This document shows, one piece after another, positions 61,020 to 64,000 of a DNA stretch of 64,000 nucleotides (positions are counted from its first letter, which is position 1; every line of letters begins with the position of its first letter). Position numbers and translations under genes: made by a program. Origin of the DNA: Streptomyces gossypii (GTDB taxonomy: Bacteria; Actinomycetota; Actinomycetes; Streptomycetales; Streptomycetaceae); contig NZ_JAJAGO010000003.1 in assembly GCF_025165795.1 (NCBI RefSeq), positions 62,001 to 126,000 of the forward strand. Reading direction: 5' to 3'. Below the pieces are notes generated by a model, which was not told where the DNA came from, searched no databases, and saw nothing but the letters and a program-made list of their open reading frames with translations.

Positions 61020-62969
61020 GTGCGGTTTCAGCTTCTTGGACCGCTGAGCATGACGGACGGGAACGACGCCGTCGTACTCCAGCCGTCCAAGCCGACGATC
61101 CTGCTCGCCACACTCCTTCTGCACGCCAACTCCGTCGTCTCCGTCGGCTATCTGCTGCGCACCGTCTGGGGCGAGGAACAGCCTGCCACCGCCAAGGCGG
61201 CGCTCCAGACCTGTGTGCTGCGGCTGCGCCGCCTCTTCAGCAAGCACGGTGTGACCGACACCCCCATCGAGGCGGTGCCCGGCGGCTACCGGATCACCGC
61301 CGGGGCGCAGACCCTCGACCTCATCCAGTTCCGGGAGCGGGTACGTGCCGCGGGCGGGCTCACCGCCGAGCCGGAGGCGGAGCTTTCCGCGCTCAAGGAC
61401 GCGCTGGGGCTGTGGCAGGGCTCGGTGCTGGCGAACGTTCCCTCCAGCGTGCTGCACCGGGACGAGGTGCCCCGGCTCACCGAAGAGCGGCTGCGCAGTG
61501 TCGAACGCGTCTGTGATCTGGAACTGTCGATGGGACGGTGCGGTGAGGCACTGGTCGAGCTGTGGAGCGCCACGCGCAGCTATCCGGGCCACGAACGGTT
61601 CTGGGAACAGCTGATCGAGGCGCTCTACCGCACCGGACGGCAGTCCGAGGCGCTGGGCGAGTACCGGCGGATCAAGGGGCACCTGCTGGACGAGCTGGGC
61701 GTCGATCCGTCGCCCGCCTTGCAGCGGCTGGAGCTGCAGATCCTGCGCGGTGAGGATCTGGGCGCGGCGGAGAACGGCGCGGCGCACGGCACATCGCACG
61801 GCCGCCCGGTGGACTCCCGTACGGGCGGTGCCGGTGCGGCCGGTGGTGCGCTGGCTGCCTCCGGTGCGTCCGCGCCGCCCGCGCTGGAGCCCGCTCGGGC
61901 CGCCACGACGGTCTCCGTGCCCGAGCCGCCGGCGCTGGTGGTGGCCGAGGAGCCGGACATCGTCATCCCGGTGCCGCCCGTGCCGTCGTTCACCGGCCGG
62001 GCGGCCGAAGTCGCCGCGCTCGTCGCCCGGTTGACGGAGGGTGACGGCAGCGGCGACGGGCCGGGTGAAGGACACGGCATCGCCGGCGGCGGCGGATTCG
62101 CCACCCTCGTCTCCGGAGCGCCCGGCATCGGCAAGACGGCGCTGGCCCTGCACACCGCCCAACTGGTGAGGGAGAGCTTCCCCGACGGCCGGTTCCTGGT
62201 CCGGATGGTCCACCCCGACGGGACCCCGCGCAGCCCCGCGGTTGTCGCGGAGGCGCTGCGGGAGCACGGCCCCACCGGCACCCGCGCACTGCTCGTGCTG
62301 GACGACGTCGTCGACGCGGACCAGGTGCGTCCGCTGCTGACGGTGGTCGGCGACGGTGCCACGATCGTCACCAGCCGCCGGGGCCTCGCGGGGCTGGTCG
62401 CGACGCACGGTGGCTGGGTGCTGCGGCTCGGCACGTTCGCGCCGGAGGAGTCCCACCAGCTGCTGCTGTCCGTACTGGGCACCGAGCGGGTGTCGGCGGA
62501 GCCGGGTGCGGCGCGCAGGCTCGCCGCCGCCTGCGGCCACTACCCGCTGGCGCTGCGGATCCTGACCGCCCGGCTGCTGACCCGCCCCGGCCTGCGGCTG
62601 GCCGACGCGGTGGGCTGGCTGACCGAGGACCCGCTCGCCCGGCTCTCCCTCACCGACGCCCCCGGAATGTCCGTCGAGCGGGTGCTGGGCGGCGCGCTGG
62701 AGCGGCTGGAACCCGGTCTCGCGCAGGCTCTGCTGTGCGTCGGGACGCTGCCGGTGGACACGTTCCAGGCTGCCGACACCACCGACTCCCTCGCCCTCCC
62801 TGGGGCTCCGTCCGAAACCCCGGTCGCCGAGGCCGAGCTGCTGCTCGACCGCCTTGCCGATGCCGGGCTGCTGGAAGAGGGCTCCCCCGGGCCGTACCGG
62901 ATGCACGAACTGCTCCGGGTCTACGCGCGTTGGGTCGCCGACCGATCCCGACCGAGACAGAAAGTGTGA
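61020..62969 (+). CDS. SARP-family regulator with NB-ARC domain
   Basis: 649 aa. wHTH about 1-90 (RFQLLGPLSMTDGNDAVVLQ, LLATLLLHANSVVSVGYLLR, LQTCVLRLRRLFSKHG). Bacterial transcriptional activation domain about 95-240 (ALGLWQGSVLANVPSSVLHR, ELIEALYRTGRQSEALGEYR). A Pro/Ala linker. NB-ARC about 325-560 with Walker A SGAPGIGKTALALHTA, ALLVLDDVVDADQVR and HYPLALRI. GTG 61020 follows shortly after the small peptide gene. It is probably the pathway activator of the TOMM-type genes that follow. Confidence 0.9.
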   Translation: MRFQLLGPLSMTDGNDAVVLQPSKPTILLATLLLHANSVVSVGYLLRTVWGEEQPATAKAALQTCVLRLRRLFSKHGVTDTPIEAVPGGYRITAGAQTLDLIQFRERVRAAGGLTAEPEAELSALKDALGLWQGSVLANVPSSVLHRDEVPRLTEERLRSVERVCDLELSMGRCGEALVELWSATRSYPGHERFWEQLIEALYRTGRQSEALGEYRRIKGHLLDELGVDPSPALQRLELQILRGEDLGAAENGAAHGTSHGRPVDSRTGGAGAAGGALAASGASAPPALEPARAATTVSVPEPPALVVAEEPDIVIPVPPVPSFTGRAAEVAALVARLTEGDGSGDGPGEGHGIAGGGGFATLVSGAPGIGKTALALHTAQLVRESFPDGRFLVRMVHPDGTPRSPAVVAEALREHGPTGTRALLVLDDVVDADQVRPLLTVVGDGATIVTSRRGLAGLVATHGGWVLRLGTFAPEESHQLLLSVLGTERVSAEPGAARRLAAACGHYPLALRILTARLLTRPGLRLADAVGWLTEDPLARLSLTDAPGMSVERVLGGALERLEPGLAQALLCVGTLPVDTFQAADTTDSLALPGAPSETPVAEAELLLDRLADAGLLEEGSPGPYRMHELLRVYARWVADRSRPRQKV

Positions 62970-62973
62970 ATCC

Positions 62974-64000
62974 ATGACTGCAGGAGCGTTCGAGGCTCTC
63001 GCCGGGACCCGCCCGCGCATCCGCCGGGATGTGCTCTTCACGGAGACCCCCGGCGGAGTGCTCTTCCACAACGCCGACGGCGGCTTCCACCTCACCGGGC
63101 GTACGGCCTACCGCTTTGCCGCGCTGATCGTTCCGCACCTCGCGGGTGAGCACCGGCTCGGGGAGATCTGCGACGGCTTCGGCCCGGCGCAGCAGGCGAT
63201 GGCGGCGGAACTCGTCAAGACGCTGTACGCCCGGGGTTTCGCTCGCGACATCCCCGGCCCGGACGGAGCGGACCAAGCGGACGCAGCGGACGGAGGGGCC
63301 GAGCGAGCAGCGCGCGAGCCGGACACCGCGGTGTCCGGCCGGTTCGCCGCCCAGATCGCCTATGTCGACCACTACACCGACGGGGCGCCGGCCCGCTTCC
63401 AGCGCTTCCGCGACACCCGGGTCGCGGTGCTCGGCGACGACGAGACCGCCCGCTGGTGCGCACTCAGCCTGGTACGCAACGGCTGCGGAGCGATCGGCGT
63501 CCCCTACGCGCTGCGTACCGGCCGACTCGCCGAGGAGGCGCAGGAGTTGGCGGGCGACGGCTGCCCGGTGCGCATCGACGCCGTGGACGCCGCGGGCGCC
63601 GTCGATGCCGCGGGCGCCTGGGACGGGCTGGACGGCTACGACGTCGTCGTGGTCACCGGTCCTGACGCGGCGGCCCGTACCCATGCGCTGCTGGCGGCGG
63701 GCGTGCCCGAGGGCCGCACGGTGATTCCCTCCTGGACCTTCGGCGAGCGTGCCGTCACCGGCCCCCTCAACACCGCCGGAACCACGGGCTGCTGGTGCTG
63801 CGCACTGCTGCGGCTCGGCGCCAACGTGGACGCGGGCACGGCGGCGGACCTCTGGAGCACCCTCGCCGCCGGTGCCGGGCCGGCCGCCCCGGCGGCGGAC
63901 GGCCCGCTGAGCGGGCCGGTCGCCGCGATGACGGGCAACCTCCTCGGTTACGAGATCTTCCGCCTGGCCACCGGCGCCCTGCCCGCCGAGACCGACCGGC
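62974..64000 (+). CDS. TOMM precursor leader peptide-binding protein (partial, runs off window)
   Basis: At least 342 aa, truncated by the window edge. Residues about 10-85 look like a RiPP recognition element (VLFTETPGGVLFHNADGGFH, LAGEHRLGEICDGF, ELVKTLYARGFARD). After an Ala/Asp-rich linker comes an E1-like Rossmann part (RFRDTRVAVLGDDETARWCA, YDVVVVTGPDAAAR) and a Cys cluster (TTGCWCCALLRLG). This is the layout of the ocin-ThiF-like partner of YcaO cyclodehydratases in azol(in)e-containing RiPP clusters. It starts at ATG 62974, 4 bp after the SARP gene. YcaO and precursor genes are expected beyond the window. Confidence 0.85.
   Translation, partial: MTAGAFEALAGTRPRIRRDVLFTETPGGVLFHNADGGFHLTGRTAYRFAALIVPHLAGEHRLGEICDGFGPAQQAMAAELVKTLYARGFARDIPGPDGADQADAADGGAERAAREPDTAVSGRFAAQIAYVDHYTDGAPARFQRFRDTRVAVLGDDETARWCALSLVRNGCGAIGVPYALRTGRLAEEAQELAGDGCPVRIDAVDAAGAVDAAGAWDGLDGYDVVVVTGPDAAARTHALLAAGVPEGRTVIPSWTFGERAVTGPLNTAGTTGCWCCALLRLGANVDAGTAADLWSTLAAGAGPAAPAADGPLSGPVAAMTGNLLGYEIFRLATGALPAETDR

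Noticed and set aside
60579..63095. 838-codon frame on the minus strand
   Set aside because: Antisense to the SARP gene with repetitive Arg/Gly/Gln composition; no motif.
1..64000. CRISPR arrays, rRNA genes, riboswitches and complete prophages
   Set aside because: No regularly spaced direct repeats, no rRNA-like sequence, no recognised riboswitch core and no phage structural genes were seen; the only RNA gene supported is tRNA-Gly(CCC).

Overview
High-GC DNA with Streptomyces codon use, GTG starts, tRNA-Gly/dcd synteny, an HspR-controlled dnaK-grpE-dnaJ-hspR operon and several AfsR/SARP-type regulators identify this as a Streptomyces (or very close actinomycete) chromosome segment. The window divides into an accessory left part (about 0.9-37.4 kb) and a core-like right part (37.4-60.5 kb). 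A second natural-product locus begins at the right edge.

Left accessory part. A truncated PLP decarboxylase is followed by a GntR regulator divergent from a Cys/Met-metabolism PLP lyase and an NhaC-type carrier. Then come a DUF1801 gene, an AraC/VOC pair, a TerD-CAP fusion and a large AfsR-like NB-ARC regulator. At 11.9-24.3 kb lies an apparently unusual biosynthetic cluster. It has a StrR/NovG-type ParB-fold activator with a TTA codon, a 97-aa NHLP-like (RiPP-leader-like) protein behind a clear promoter and palindrome, a split dimodular NRPS (A-T-C then A-T-R), an ATP-grasp-like ligase and an MFS exporter. The R domain carries substitutions at two positions normally needed for NADPH reduction. 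Decay surrounds it: a broken aminopeptidase P gene, a dioxygenase fragment, an IS4-type remnant with 42-bp inverted repeats and an IS3 orfA fragment.

From 28.6 to 37.4 kb a 44-bp 3' piece of tRNA-Gly(CCC), together with its terminator hairpin, is repeated three times before the intact tRNA gene at 37.37 kb, next to a tyrosine-integrase remnant. A fourth, degenerate copy sits at 0.9 kb. This is the signature of serial integrations at one tRNA 3' end. The segments carry a lipoprotein, an ECF sigma/membrane protein/lipoprotein set, a pentapeptide-repeat membrane protein and a small hypothetical gene.

Right part. dcd, a phosphoribosyltransferase, an NTF2-like protein, a secreted SGNH esterase with ricin-type domain, a YIP1-family protein, an FG-GAP lipoprotein, two HTH/MFS pairs, a CPA2 antiporter, a membrane Fe-S (Hdr/CCG) oxidoreductase, a SpoIIE-type phosphatase and the dnaK operon behind two HAIR operators. 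After three small genes (lipoprotein, membrane protein, DUF6196), the last 3.2 kb holds a small secreted peptide, a SARP-NB-ARC regulator and a TOMM leader-binding protein that runs off the end. This is the likely edge of an azole-type RiPP cluster.
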